Below are positions 16,793-25,987 of a stretch of 64,000 nucleotides of DNA, in pieces; the stretch's first letter is position 1; every line of letters starts with the position of its first letter. Below the pieces are notes generated by a model. It made no database searches, had not been told where the DNA came from, and worked only from the letters and a program-made list of their open reading frames with translations. The position numbers and the translations under genes are program-made. Origin of the DNA: Candidatus Zixiibacteriota bacterium (GTDB lineage Bacteria; Zixibacteria; MSB-5A5; GN15; FEB-12); the NCBI GenBank assembly GCA_040756055.1, contig JBFLZR010000001.1, forward strand, positions 561,849 to 625,848. Reading direction: 5' to 3'.

Positions 16793-18277
16793 CTAAAGTG
16801 TGAAGGCGATAAAGAAGGCGCCATCGCCGCGGTAGACGCGAAGAAGCAGGGTATCACCCTTGTTTGCCCCGGAGACAATACTGTTAAACTCCTCGACACT
16901 TTCTACACGTCGCCTGTTGACGGAGCCGATAACATCCCCCTCTCTGAGACCCGCCCGAAAGGCCGGGCTGCCCTGGTCAACACCTGTCACCACCGGTCCC
17001 GTCATGTTGGGATTAAGGCCATACTTCCTCGCCAGATCCGGGGTGAGGGATCCCACCGTAAAGCCGAGGAGATCCGCCAGACCGCTGGTTGATCCAGCCG
17101 AGGCGATATCACCGGGCAACTCACCCAGCTTAACGCTGGTCGTGTGTGAATGGCCATCGCGAAGGTATTCGAACTCGACTGTGGTGCCGGGCGCCATCGC
17201 GGCGACACTGTTGCGCAGCTGGGTCGGTCCGTCAATCTTCTTTCCATCCATGCCCACGATAACATCGCCCGCCTCAAATCCTGCTTTATCCGCTGGACTG
17301 TCAGCGAGAACATCACCAACCAGCGCTCCCTGCTGGCCCTTGAGTCCCATGGCCTGGGAAATAGCCTCGTTGACCTCCTGGATCGACACCCCCAGCCAGC
17401 CGCGGACGACCTTGCCCGACATAACCAGCGAGTTCATAATGCCTACGGCCATGTTGGACGGTACGGCGAAACCTATTCCCTGGTAGCCCCCGGTTCTTGA
17501 AACAATGGCGCTATTGATGCCGACAAGTTCGCCGTTTAGATTTACCAGCGCGCCTCCCGAGTTTCCGGGATTTATCGCGGCATCGGTTTGAATGAAATCT
17601 TCATAGTCGGCCAGGCCGATATTCGACCTGCCTTTGGCGCTGACTATGCCCTGCGTGACGGTGTGAGCGAGATTCTGACTCATGGGACTGCCGACTGCAA
17701 GCACTAACTCGCCGACCTGGAGATCGTCACTGTTGCCAATCTTAATAGCAGGCAGATCTTTTGCATCGATATGAATGACTGCGATGTCAGTCTTCGAGTC
17801 CGTGCCTACCACCTTAGCGGGATACTGGTTGCCGTCGATGGTGCGAACATAGATACTGTCCGCTTCCGCTACGACATGGTGGTTGGTGAGGATATTGCCA
17901 TCGGAACTGACGATAACCCCCGAGCCGAGGCCCTGCTGGCGGAATTCCTGCTCGGGCATTTCCTGTTGTGGTCGGTTTGGGCCATAGAAGAAATCCAGAA
18001 ACGGGTTGCCCATGAAGGGGCTCTGCCTGTATCTCAAGGTTTTTTCGGTGAACACAGTCACCACAGTCGGTTTTACTTTCGCCGCAATATCGGTGAAAGC
18101 GCTGTTCAGGTCACGTAGCGATGTGATGGGGCGATCCTGAATATTACCGGTCTCGACAACAGCGGCTATGGCTTGCGCATCAGGATTATCGAACAGATGA
18201 ACGTGAGGCGACAGGACAACACTGACAGTAGCCAGGCCGAGTAGAACCAAAACGAGTTTAAGAGACAACCTATTCAT
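16793..18277 (-). CDS. HtrA/DegP-family periplasmic serine protease with two PDZ domains
   Basis: 494 residues. An N-terminal hydrophobic segment (about 6-24) is a signal peptide or anchor. The chymotrypsin-like domain has the triad H134 (TNHHVV), D164 (KTDIAV) and S240 (GNSGGAL), with a Q-rich LA-loop-like stretch at about 85-115. Two PDZ domains follow (about 290-385 with GWLGVSIQEV and AGFEAGDVIVGMDG; about 400-490 with AGLREGDVIGSVN). This is the usual DegP length and order. The role is envelope protein quality control. A GGAGG site precedes the ATG. Confidence 0.93.
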   Translation of the reverse strand: MNRLSLKLVLVLLGLATVSVVLSPHVHLFDNPDAQAIAAVVETGNIQDRPITSLRDLNSAFTDIAAKVKPTVVTVFTEKTLRYRQSPFMGNPFLDFFYGPNRPQQEMPEQEFRQQGLGSGVIVSSDGNILTNHHVVAEADSIYVRTIDGNQYPAKVVGTDSKTDIAVIHIDAKDLPAIKIGNSDDLQVGELVLAVGSPMSQNLAHTVTQGIVSAKGRSNIGLADYEDFIQTDAAINPGNSGGALVNLNGELVGINSAIVSRTGGYQGIGFAVPSNMAVGIMNSLVMSGKVVRGWLGVSIQEVNEAISQAMGLKGQQGALVGDVLADSPADKAGFEAGDVIVGMDGKKIDGPTQLRNSVAAMAPGTTVEFEYLRDGHSHTTSVKLGELPGDIASAGSTSGLADLLGFTVGSLTPDLARKYGLNPNMTGPVVTGVDQGSPAFRAGLREGDVIGSVNRRRVESVEEFNSIVSGANKGDTLLLRVYRGDGAFFIAFTL

Positions 18278-18488
18278 ATACTCTCTCCTCCATTTACCTA
18301 TATTAATGAAGCACTCACAGATTGAGTTTCCCCTTTTTTACAAGCGTCTTTCTTTTCAGTTCCATTGGGGAGCGGCAGAGCCCACTATTGAAAAAACTGC
18401 CACGCAAGTCGAACTTGTGCCGCAAAGATTGGTTGAGTATTTTAATGCTAAAGTCCTAAGTCCGCAAAGCCCATTAAGGAAACGACAG

Positions 18489-19268
18489 ATGAAGCCATAT
18501 AGTGAGAAGATAACTTTTGCATCGTCAGCCGGCGATTTGCTGGCCGCCAGCCTTGAACTTCCGGTCGCCCCGCCACGGGCGTATGCTATTTTCGCACATT
18601 GCTTTACGTGTTCCAAAGACTATGTGGCCGCGAGTTGGATCGCAAAGTCGTTAGCGGCCGAAGAGATTGCCGTGCTGCGTTTCGATTTTACCGGTCTGGG
18701 CAACAGCCAAGGCGATTTTGCCAACACCAATTTTTCATCAAATGTTGAGGATCTTCTGGCGGCGGCCACCTTTCTCAGGGAGAACTATTCGGCGCCTGAA
18801 ATTCTGGTCGGACATTCGCTCGGTGGTACCGCCTCAATAGTGGCGGCGTCAAAATTGCCCGATGTCAAGGCGGTTGCCACTATTAACGCCCCGCACAGCC
18901 CCGCCCACTTAAAGCGGCATCTGCAGGCAGCCGAGAGTGAAATTAACGCGAGGGGAGAGGCAATCGTAAATCTGGCCGGAAGACCGTTCAAAATCAAGAA
19001 GCAGTTTCTCGATGACATCAGTTCACACAATATGGATGAAATTCTGCGCAGTCTCAGCAAGCCGTTGATGATATTTCATTCACCCGTTGATAAGATTGTC
19101 GGAATCGATAGCGCCGCGAAACTCTTTACAACCGCGCGACACCCGAAGAGTTTCATATCGCTTGATTCGGCCGACCACCTGCTGACCAACAAGGCTGACG
19201 CCGATTTCGTGGGGCGAACTCTGGCGGCATGGGCCTTGAGATATGTTGGTGGGAAACGAAACTCCTAA
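18489..19268 (+). CDS. Alpha/beta hydrolase of the OsmC-associated type
   Basis: 259 residues from the ATG at 18489, which has AAGGA upstream; the frame is open back to 18306 but that part has no family resemblance. The catalytic triad is S110 (GHSLGG), D201 (SPVDKIV) and H230 (DSADHLL). HCFTCSKDY and RFDFTGLGNSQGDF are signatures of the hydrolase half of bifunctional alpha/beta hydrolase-OsmC proteins. The OsmC half, usually fused, is absent, as the protein ends after the hydrolase fold. Cytosolic esterase or peroxide-related role; substrate unknown. Confidence 0.82.
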   Translation: MKPYSEKITFASSAGDLLAASLELPVAPPRAYAIFAHCFTCSKDYVAASWIAKSLAAEEIAVLRFDFTGLGNSQGDFANTNFSSNVEDLLAAATFLRENYSAPEILVGHSLGGTASIVAASKLPDVKAVATINAPHSPAHLKRHLQAAESEINARGEAIVNLAGRPFKIKKQFLDDISSHNMDEILRSLSKPLMIFHSPVDKIVGIDSAAKLFTTARHPKSFISLDSADHLLTNKADADFVGRTLAAWALRYVGGKRNS

Positions 19269-19300
19269 CCGGGTTTCTCAACCGACACGACCGGGAGTGT

Positions 19301-20257
19301 TCAGGTTCTGAGTTTGATTCGCAGGGCTATGATGGCCGCGATAATCTCGCTGATCATATTCCACAGTCTTGAGGCCACGGCGAGGCCGGCAGCCACCGGC
19401 CCAAGGTAGGCTGTCATCACCGATGTCAGAACAAGTTCGCGTACCCCCAACCCGCCCGGCGAAAACACCGTTAGATAACCTATCTGATAAGAGACAACAA
19501 ACGCCCCGATACCGGCCACTACCGGAAATTCAATAACACCGGCGATCGATCTGGCAAAAAGCCAGAACGATAGGCCAAAGACCGCCCAGGCGATAAAATA
19601 ACCAACATATACCTTCAGGGCCGTGACTTTGCTTATTTGAAAGGTTACGGGAGGTCTCTTGAAGATCTTCAGAATTACGTTGAACAACAGCAAGGTCCTG
19701 TTTGGCGCGACAATCATCAGAAGGGAAACTACAAATACGATCAGGATAGCCACATACAGGCCGGTACCTACGAAGCGGCTTATTTCGGTGGCCAGAAGCT
19801 CCGGATGCCACACGATCGCGACAAGACCGACAAGAAACGCCGCCGGAATGGCGAACATCTGTGCCAGCCCCCACGAAGCTGCTGCCGCCTCCTCTTTGAT
19901 ATTGACCTTCTTTGCCAGATACACCATTCCGAACACCTGCCAGACCTTACCCGGTATGTATCTGCCAAGATTGGCTATGTAACTTATTTTGAAGGCTGTG
20001 CGGAGGTTAATCCGGTAGCCGAAACCGGATATCAAAAAGCACCATACTTGAGCCAGAAGTAAGAACGTGAGAAGATGTGTCAGTATCGCAAGTACCAGAA
20101 GATAGGGGTTTAATACCCAGTCGTAGGTGATCACCTCATTCCAGCTGGTTACCAGTTTTTTCCCGGCAAAATAGACAACGATTATTATCAGGATGTACTT
20201 CAGGACCTTTAAGAAGGCCCGGTAAGTTCCCCCGCCTGAGTTGGAACCGGATGTCAA
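19301..20257 (-). CDS. UPF0104 / lysylphosphatidylglycerol-synthase TM-region-like membrane protein
   Basis: 318 residues with about eight membrane helices. Family marks are LGRYIPGKVWQVFGM near residue 95-110, a central ISKVTALKVYVGY, and SPGGLGVRELVLT near the C-terminus. Members are flippase-like lipid-handling proteins (YbhN, AglD, MprF membrane part). The longest frame begins with TTG at 20257 (AGGA about 12 bases upstream); no downstream ATG would keep the first helix. It lies just before the polysaccharide locus but on the other strand. Confidence 0.82.
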   Translation of the reverse strand: MTSGSNSGGGTYRAFLKVLKYILIIIVVYFAGKKLVTSWNEVITYDWVLNPYLLVLAILTHLLTFLLLAQVWCFLISGFGYRINLRTAFKISYIANLGRYIPGKVWQVFGMVYLAKKVNIKEEAAAASWGLAQMFAIPAAFLVGLVAIVWHPELLATEISRFVGTGLYVAILIVFVVSLLMIVAPNRTLLLFNVILKIFKRPPVTFQISKVTALKVYVGYFIAWAVFGLSFWLFARSIAGVIEFPVVAGIGAFVVSYQIGYLTVFSPGGLGVRELVLTSVMTAYLGPVAAGLAVASRLWNMISEIIAAIIALRIKLRT

Positions 20258-20510
20258 ATTACGATTCTTTCCTGAATCCTGTTGTTAAAGATGCGGATGC
20301 GTTCTCTCGCTCATATTCTCTCGTTCAAATTAGGGTGTCCGGTCAAAAATTCAATTGTTTTTTTCAATGCGACTTTCTACTTTTCGATTAAGACGTCTGA
20401 TGATGCGTCGATAGTAGCTATTACAGGACGAGTTGCCATTCGGAACTTTGTTCACACGTAATTGACGATTCGCCCCCCACTTCAATGACTCAACAAAGGG
20501 AATTGTTGGT

Positions 20511-21614
20511 ATGTCTCGCAAGAAAATAGTTCTCGTGGTCGGAGCCCGACCGAACTTCATGAAATCCGCCCCGCTGATGAAAGAATTGGCAAAGCACACC
20601 GACCGCTTCGAAACCGTTCTGATTCACACCGGTCAGCATTACGATCACAAACTGTCGCAGTTGTTTTTCGATGAGCTCAAGATGCCCAAACCGGATATCT
20701 ATCTGGGAGTCGGGTCCGGAAGTCACGCCGAACAAACGGCCAGGATAATGACTGCGCTGGAAAGCGAGATGATGGCTTCCAGGCCGGATCTGGTGGTGGT
20801 GTTCGGCGATGTCAATTCTACTCTCGCGACTTCGGTGGTAACATCCAAACTGTGGATTAAACTTGCCCACGTAGAGGCCGGACTGCGAAGTTTCGATAAC
20901 ACCATGCCGGAAGAGATCAACCGCATTGTCACCGACCGTCTGTCGGATTATCTGTTTGTTTCCGAGAAATCGGGACTCGTTAATTTGAAAGCCGAGGGTG
21001 TCCCGGACGAGAAAGTCTTCTTCACCGGCAATATCATGATAGACTCTCTGGTAAGTAACCTGGAAGTCGCCCGCAAATCAAATATTCTTGATCGTCTGTC
21101 TCTGAAGCCGCGCGAATATATCGCTATGACAATGCACCGTCCTGCCAACGTTGATAATCGTGAGATTCTCGAAAACATTATCGGCGGGGTAATTGAAATC
21201 AGCAGACGAATGCCGATCGTGTTTCCGTGCCATCCGCGCACGCAAAAGCGAATCGAAGAATTCGGCATGACTTTAGAAAGCATGGGGGGGAACATAAAGA
21301 TCGTTGAGCCTCTGGGATATCTCGATTTTCTGAGACTGCAGGCCGAATCCAAGATGGTTTTGACCGATTCCGGCGGTATCCAGGAGGAAACAACCTACCT
21401 TCAAATACCATGCGTAACGATGCGGGAGAACACCGAACGTCCCGCCACCGTTGATATTGGCACCAACGTCATCACCGGCACGGATCCGAAGAAATTTACC
21501 GAGGCCGCTCTTGCGGCTATCGACGGCAATGGCAAGAAAGGCAGCATCCCCGATTTGTGGGACGGTAGGACAGCGGGCAGGATTGTTGATGTCTTACTGG
21601 AGAAAATAAACTAA
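20511..21614 (+). CDS. wecB: UDP-N-acetylglucosamine 2-epimerase (non-hydrolysing)
   Basis: 367 residues, the normal length. VVGARPNFMKSAPLMKEL, HTGQHYDHKLSQLFFDEL, VFGDVNSTLA, HVEAGLRSFD, MPEEINRIVTD and TDSGGIQEE are the signature blocks, including the catalytic acidic and His residues. It interconverts UDP-GlcNAc and UDP-ManNAc and so supplies ManNAc or ManNAcA precursors for surface polysaccharide. It is the first gene of the polysaccharide locus, with AAGGGA ten bases upstream of the ATG. Confidence 0.93.
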   Translation: MSRKKIVLVVGARPNFMKSAPLMKELAKHTDRFETVLIHTGQHYDHKLSQLFFDELKMPKPDIYLGVGSGSHAEQTARIMTALESEMMASRPDLVVVFGDVNSTLATSVVTSKLWIKLAHVEAGLRSFDNTMPEEINRIVTDRLSDYLFVSEKSGLVNLKAEGVPDEKVFFTGNIMIDSLVSNLEVARKSNILDRLSLKPREYIAMTMHRPANVDNREILENIIGGVIEISRRMPIVFPCHPRTQKRIEEFGMTLESMGGNIKIVEPLGYLDFLRLQAESKMVLTDSGGIQEETTYLQIPCVTMRENTERPATVDIGTNVITGTDPKKFTEAALAAIDGNGKKGSIPDLWDGRTAGRIVDVLLEKIN

Positions 21615-21650
21615 GCCGATCGCAATAAAAAATCGGTATCGAGATCACAA

Positions 21651-23060
21651 ATGTTCCGAGTGGCACTGGCCGACTGGCTGAAAAGACATCCTTCGATCAG
21701 AAAGACAGCGGGTCGCCTGATGGCGGCTTTGCCCCCATCCGTGAAAATGGGCAAGCAGTTCTGGTACTGGTACTCCTTTTACCGGCAATCAGAAAGCTGG
21801 TCGCCTCAGCGGATGCGGGAGCACCAACTGGAATCGCTCAGGAATCTGCTGAGGCGGCTTTCCGACCACAGTTTTTTTTACCGCGAGCGCCTCAGCTGCG
21901 TCGATATCGAACATCTGGATAATCTCGACGACTATGCCCACCTGGTGAGTACTACCAGCAGAAGTGAGTTTGCTGATAATTACGACAAAATCCTGTCGGA
22001 TGATTACAGGTCTCATAGTCTCTCGCGTTCGCAGACCTCCGGTACGACCGGCAAAGCGCTGCAGTTTTATCACACCACCGAGGATCAAGCGAGGGAATGG
22101 GCAGCCATTTGTCATCAGTGGAGCCGTGTCGGATACCAGCCGGGAAAATCCCGGCGGGTGGAGTTTCGCGGATTGACATCGCCGGGAAGCCTCGTCGACT
22201 ATTTCCCGGAACGAAACATGATCCGCTGTTCCATTCTCAACCTGAAACCGGATAATGTAAGACATTATGCCGGCGTCATCGGCAGGCACAAATCTCAATT
22301 CTACCATGGCTATCCTTCGGCTTTGCATCTTCTGGCTCAGACCATAGTCGCTGAAAATATCGCCTTCCCTCAACCCGAGGCGGTCCTGCTCGCGTCTGAA
22401 GAAATCTACCCGTGGCAGCTTCAATCTATCCAACAGGCGTTTCCGAAGGCAAAGCTGTTCGCGCACTACGGCTGCGCCGAGAGGACCGTCCTCGCCGGAT
22501 GGTGCGAACATCGCAGGGAATATCACGTCCTGCCGCAATACTCACTGGTAGAGATTGACCCGGAAAGTTCCGAGATAATCGGGACCAATCTCTACAACCA
22601 CATCAACGGTTTCGTGCGCTATCGCATGACCGACACCGTCATGAATTCCGACTTCGAACCGTGCCCTGATTGCGGCCGTCCTTATCTGCCCAGATTAATA
22701 GACCTGGGGGGAAGATCCGAAGACTACCTGTACAGTGTTGAAAAGGGATGGATCCCTCCCGCCATTGTCACCTACCCGTTGAAGAGTCTGAAGGCCATCA
22801 AGGAGGTTCAATTCGTTCAGGATCAGCGGGAGGCCGTGGTTATGAAGTACATTTGCCACCATCGTAAAGATGACGCCCGGTTGAAGACAGAGCTCGACAA
22901 AATCCGGGTCGGGTTGCATGGATTGTTCGGCAACAGCACCTCCTTCAAGTTTGAGCTTTCCGATGATTTCCCGCGAAGCAAGTCGGGCAAGTTCAAATGG
23001 ATCGTGTGTAAATTGGATGGTGGACCGTCGATACGCGATGGGAAAAAGGAGCATCCCTAG
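21651..23060 (+). CDS. PaaK/CapK-like adenylate-forming enzyme
   Basis: 469 residues. The ATP/AMP-binding motif SQTSGTTGKALQFYHT (about 125-140), YGCAERTVLAGWCEH (about 280) and GRSEDYL (about 360) place it with phenylacetate-CoA-ligase/CapK-like proteins of the ANL superfamily. Such genes recur in capsule and exopolysaccharide loci, but the substrate there is not established. A CPDCGRP motif may bind a metal. The position between wecB and a CapA-like gene suggests a role in activating a substituent of the polysaccharide (inference). Confidence 0.8.
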   Translation: MFRVALADWLKRHPSIRKTAGRLMAALPPSVKMGKQFWYWYSFYRQSESWSPQRMREHQLESLRNLLRRLSDHSFFYRERLSCVDIEHLDNLDDYAHLVSTTSRSEFADNYDKILSDDYRSHSLSRSQTSGTTGKALQFYHTTEDQAREWAAICHQWSRVGYQPGKSRRVEFRGLTSPGSLVDYFPERNMIRCSILNLKPDNVRHYAGVIGRHKSQFYHGYPSALHLLAQTIVAENIAFPQPEAVLLASEEIYPWQLQSIQQAFPKAKLFAHYGCAERTVLAGWCEHRREYHVLPQYSLVEIDPESSEIIGTNLYNHINGFVRYRMTDTVMNSDFEPCPDCGRPYLPRLIDLGGRSEDYLYSVEKGWIPPAIVTYPLKSLKAIKEVQFVQDQREAVVMKYICHHRKDDARLKTELDKIRVGLHGLFGNSTSFKFELSDDFPRSKSGKFKWIVCKLDGGPSIRDGKKEHP

Positions 23061-23075
23061 TATGAGTGCAGCAGT

Positions 23076-24182
23076 ATGAATAGTTTGAAGCTATTGTCCG
23101 TAGGGGACATTCTCCTGCAAACCAGAAATGACCGACATCCCTTTGAACGTGTGGCCCCACTCCTTGCGGACAAAGACGTTCTTCTCGGTAACCTCGAGGT
23201 CGCATTGACCGGCAGCGCACTTGCGGCGGAAAAATCGGTTCCGCTGGTCGGTCATCCTGAACATGTCAAGTATCTCAGAGAAGCCGGCTTTGACATCTTA
23301 AGTGTGGCCAACAATCACATTCTCGATGCTGGTGTGGAGGGATTTAACGATACACTGGCGACACTTGCCGACAACGGCATTCGCATCATAGGAGGCGCAA
23401 ACAGGAAGTTTCCGCAATCGGATTGCACATTAGACAGCAACGGCATCAGACTGGGATTTCTGGCATACTACATTCACGGGCGGACCGTTGAGAGCAGTGG
23501 CATAGTCATCAACCGGCTCGAAGAAAGAGCGGCGGTCGCGGATATCAGGCGACTGAAACAGCAATGCCATCACGTTGTACTATCCTTGCACTGGGGAACT
23601 GAGAAGTCATTTTATCCGTCACCATCCCAGATAGATCTGGCGCACCGATTAGTCGACAGCGGGGCCAGCATAATTCTCGGACATCATCCCCACGTAATAC
23701 AGGGAATCGAAGAGTACAAAGGAGCTTTGATCGCCTATTCATTGGGTAATTTTCAGTTTCTGCTGAACCCTGCCGATCTTCCTCCCCACAAAGACCGAAG
23801 GACAAATCGGTCGATCATTCTCCAAATATCTCTCTCCGAGAATACTGTCGACTCATACGAGACAATCCCGGTGATAATCGACGACGACTTTGTGCCGCGT
23901 GAGTGCAGTTCCGAGGAGGGGGAAGAAATGCTCTCATTCATTGCCGGCGTGTCGACACTTGTGGTGGATGGGCGCGTTAAGAGTCTGCCATGGTACGGGT
24001 ATATCGCGGAGATTTATCTGTCGGAGAATTGGCGCTCCTTTATGATTCGGATAAAAAGATACGGCGTATGGCACCTGTGTAAATTTATCGTATGGCTGAT
24101 AACGCCGTTCGTGCTGAAGTGTTATGCTGGATGGCTATGGCGAAAACTTTCGGGTCAACGATCCGCGCTGGAGCCATCATGA
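23076..24182 (+). CDS. CapA-family metallophosphatase-like protein
   Basis: 368 residues. The CapA/PGA_cap domain (about 5-265) shows SVGDILL, GNLEVALTG, VANNHILDAG, LHWGTE and GHHPHVIQG, the metal-ligand positions of this calcineurin-like branch. A C-terminal hydrophobic helix (KFIVWLITPFVLKCYAGWLW) may anchor it. CapA is best known from poly-gamma-glutamate capsule synthesis, yet homologues are common in polysaccharide loci with unknown chemistry. The stop overlaps the next gene by ATGA. Confidence 0.82.
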   Translation: MNSLKLLSVGDILLQTRNDRHPFERVAPLLADKDVLLGNLEVALTGSALAAEKSVPLVGHPEHVKYLREAGFDILSVANNHILDAGVEGFNDTLATLADNGIRIIGGANRKFPQSDCTLDSNGIRLGFLAYYIHGRTVESSGIVINRLEERAAVADIRRLKQQCHHVVLSLHWGTEKSFYPSPSQIDLAHRLVDSGASIILGHHPHVIQGIEEYKGALIAYSLGNFQFLLNPADLPPHKDRRTNRSIILQISLSENTVDSYETIPVIIDDDFVPRECSSEEGEEMLSFIAGVSTLVVDGRVKSLPWYGYIAEIYLSENWRSFMIRIKRYGVWHLCKFIVWLITPFVLKCYAGWLWRKLSGQRSALEPS

Positions 24183-25519
24183 GATTTATCAAGTCAGCCG
24201 GTACCACCTTGGCTTTTAAGATCATCGCGATGTCATTTGGCCTGGGCATCTCCGTTCTGATTGGGCGGGCGATGGGTCCCGAAGGCCGCGGTGTCTACGG
24301 ATTGGTAATGACCGTCATAATGATATCCTCGGTTTTCGGAGTTTTCGGCCTCGGCGCCGCGAACGCCTATTTTATTGCAAAAGACAGAAACCACGCGAGA
24401 GTTATTGGCTGGCAGTCACTGTTTGTTGGAATCGCCGGAGCCGCAGTTTCCACTGTTGCCGTGCTTTTTGTGCGCCATTTGGCCCCCGCAGTCCTTAAGG
24501 GACTCGAAGGACCGGTGCTTGTAATTACGCTTTTAATGGTCCCGCTTTTCTTGTGGGGAAATCTGTATGCGCGCGCATACCTCGGACTCGGCAGGGTCGT
24601 CGCCTTCAATACTTTCGAGACATTCGGCCGCGGCATATTCTTCGGAGCGGCCGCTGTCGTCATACTCTTTATGAACAGGGATATGACATTCTACCTGGCT
24701 TCCGTACTCGCCTGTCTGTCTCTTCTGACGCTGGGTTATATCATCAGGTATTTTCAAATTTCACCCTCCGGCAAAACGAAGGCGCGGGAATTCTTCACGC
24801 TCTCTATCTCCTACGGAGTGCGTCCGTGGATAGCTGCCGTTTTCACATGGATTACAATCCGCTCCGGAATTTTCTTCGTCAACTATTTCAAGGGGACCGC
24901 CGAGGCGGGTCTGTTCTCAGTCGCGCAGCAGATCTCGGAACTGCTGATAATAGTCCCGTCGGTCGTTGGCGCAATTCTCTTTCCGCGAGTAGCCTCGGGC
25001 GACAGCAAGGATCTCACGGCCAAAGTGCTTCGCACCATGAACGCCGTTTTCCTGCCGCTCTTTTTGCTGCTGGCTTTTCTGGCCGAACCTATTATCACGC
25101 TTTTGTTCGGGGCCGAATTTCTGCCGTCGGCCGTCGCGCTCAGGATAATCTTGCCGGGTGCGTACCTGCTCGGACTCGAAGTGATCATCGCCGGAGATAT
25201 CGCCGGACGCGGTTATCCGTGGCCGGTCGCTCTGATCTGGATACCGGTCTTCGCGATAAATGCCATCGGTTATATGATACTGGTACCGCGTTACGGTATC
25301 GATGGCGCCGCTCTGGCCACCAGCATTTCTTATGCTCTGATTTTTGTCTACATGACTTTTCAACTGCGTAAGATGACATCTTTTACATTATCGCAACTTT
25401 TCATCCCCAGACTTGCCGATTTAAGGGCGCTTCTGTCAAGTTCCAGATTCGGCTCTGGCGGTCAGGCCCAGTCGAATGCGGCCGCCGATGATACCGTCGA
25501 ACGTGGAGCCGGTCTCTGA
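24179..25519 (+). CDS. Wzx-like polysaccharide flippase (MOP superfamily)
   Basis: 446 residues from the ATG at 24179, which overlaps the previous stop as ATGA; the frame is open to 24092 but that part lies inside the CapA-like gene. About 12-14 membrane helices. LAFKIIAMSFGLGISVLIGR followed by GPEGRGVYGL is the usual first loop of these flippases. It would move lipid-linked repeat units across the inner membrane for a Wzy-dependent pathway, together with the Wzy- and Wzz-like genes downstream. It ends the first block of the locus. Confidence 0.88.
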   Translation: MRFIKSAGTTLAFKIIAMSFGLGISVLIGRAMGPEGRGVYGLVMTVIMISSVFGVFGLGAANAYFIAKDRNHARVIGWQSLFVGIAGAAVSTVAVLFVRHLAPAVLKGLEGPVLVITLLMVPLFLWGNLYARAYLGLGRVVAFNTFETFGRGIFFGAAAVVILFMNRDMTFYLASVLACLSLLTLGYIIRYFQISPSGKTKAREFFTLSISYGVRPWIAAVFTWITIRSGIFFVNYFKGTAEAGLFSVAQQISELLIIVPSVVGAILFPRVASGDSKDLTAKVLRTMNAVFLPLFLLLAFLAEPIITLLFGAEFLPSAVALRIILPGAYLLGLEVIIAGDIAGRGYPWPVALIWIPVFAINAIGYMILVPRYGIDGAALATSISYALIFVYMTFQLRKMTSFTLSQLFIPRLADLRALLSSSRFGSGGQAQSNAAADDTVERGAGL

Positions 25520-25727
25520 CCGCAAAAAACGTACAAAATCCGGTAACTAACCCTTATTAACCCTTTTTGGGATAATGTTTTGCCACGGTTCGTCAGCGGC
25601 CGGTAACGGCAATTTTTTCCGAAAATTCAGAAGATTTTTCCCCCTCCATTAATATAACCTCGCTTTCCGGGACAAAGTCACACTCTTATGTCGTTGACAG
25701 ACAGACACTTCCGGTCTGGGCGGGACT

Positions 25728-25745
25728 CCGGCACGGCTTTTGTAT
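25728..25745 (+). promoter_or_regulatory. Sigma-54-like promoter candidate for the second polysaccharide block
   Basis: CCGGCACGGCTTTTGTA fits the -24 element GGCACG well, and TTGT stands at the -12 place with GT in place of GC (GG 25730-25731, GT 25742-25743). The rest of the 293-bp gap 25520-25812 has no gene; a TTGACA at 25694 has no -10 partner at a suitable distance. Confidence 0.35.
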
Positions 25746-25766
25746 ATAGGCTCTGCGAAATGATGT

Positions 25767-25809
25767 AGCAAAGGATTGCTAAGGAAAACAAAAGCAGCAA
25801 AGGAGTGCT
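25767..25809 (+). repeat. Duplicated 14-mer containing the ribosome site
   Basis: AGCAAAGGATTGCT (25767-25780) and AGCAAAGGAGTGCT (25796-25809) differ at one base. In each, AGCA and TGCT can pair around AAGGA, and the second AAGGAG is the ribosome site of the small gene at 25813. Two nested hairpins that hide or expose the site are possible. Confidence 0.5.
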
Positions 25810-25812
25810 CAA

Positions 25813-25980
25813 ATGGCCAGAGTTAAAATCCCCAAAAGCAGCAAAAAATCGCGGTTTTTCTCTTTGTCGCGAAGTGGCGATGCTCTCGTAGCAACTCTCA
25901 CCAGCCCTCGCAAGGTGGTGGAGAGTCTCAAGAAAAACGCACGCAGCAGAGACAAGGTCTTCACAGTCAACAGCAATTGA
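25813..25980 (+). CDS. Small basic protein, 55 residues, leading the second polysaccharide block
   Basis: ATG at 25813 with AAGGAG at ideal spacing and a stop at 25980, only seven bases before the heparinase-like gene. The product starts MARVKIPKSSKKSRFF and ends KVFTVNSN; 14 Lys/Arg against 3 acidic residues, rich in Ser, no membrane helix and no Cys. I do not recognise a family. Good ribosome site, close coupling to the next gene and a structured upstream region argue that it is translated. It could be a nucleic-acid-binding or regulatory peptide, or a leader that couples translation to the biosynthetic genes. Confidence 0.6.
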   Translation: MARVKIPKSSKKSRFFSLSRSGDALVATLTSPRKVVESLKKNARSRDKVFTVNSN

Positions 25981-25987
25981 TCAGCCG

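Noticed and set aside
18306-18488. N-terminal extension of the alpha/beta hydrolase
   Set aside because: The family start with AAGGA upstream is at 18489; the extension has no conserved pattern and covers the likely promoter region of two divergent genes.
25694-25748. TTGACA with TATATA as a sigma-70 promoter
   Set aside because: The elements are 43 bases apart, far outside the usual 16-18.
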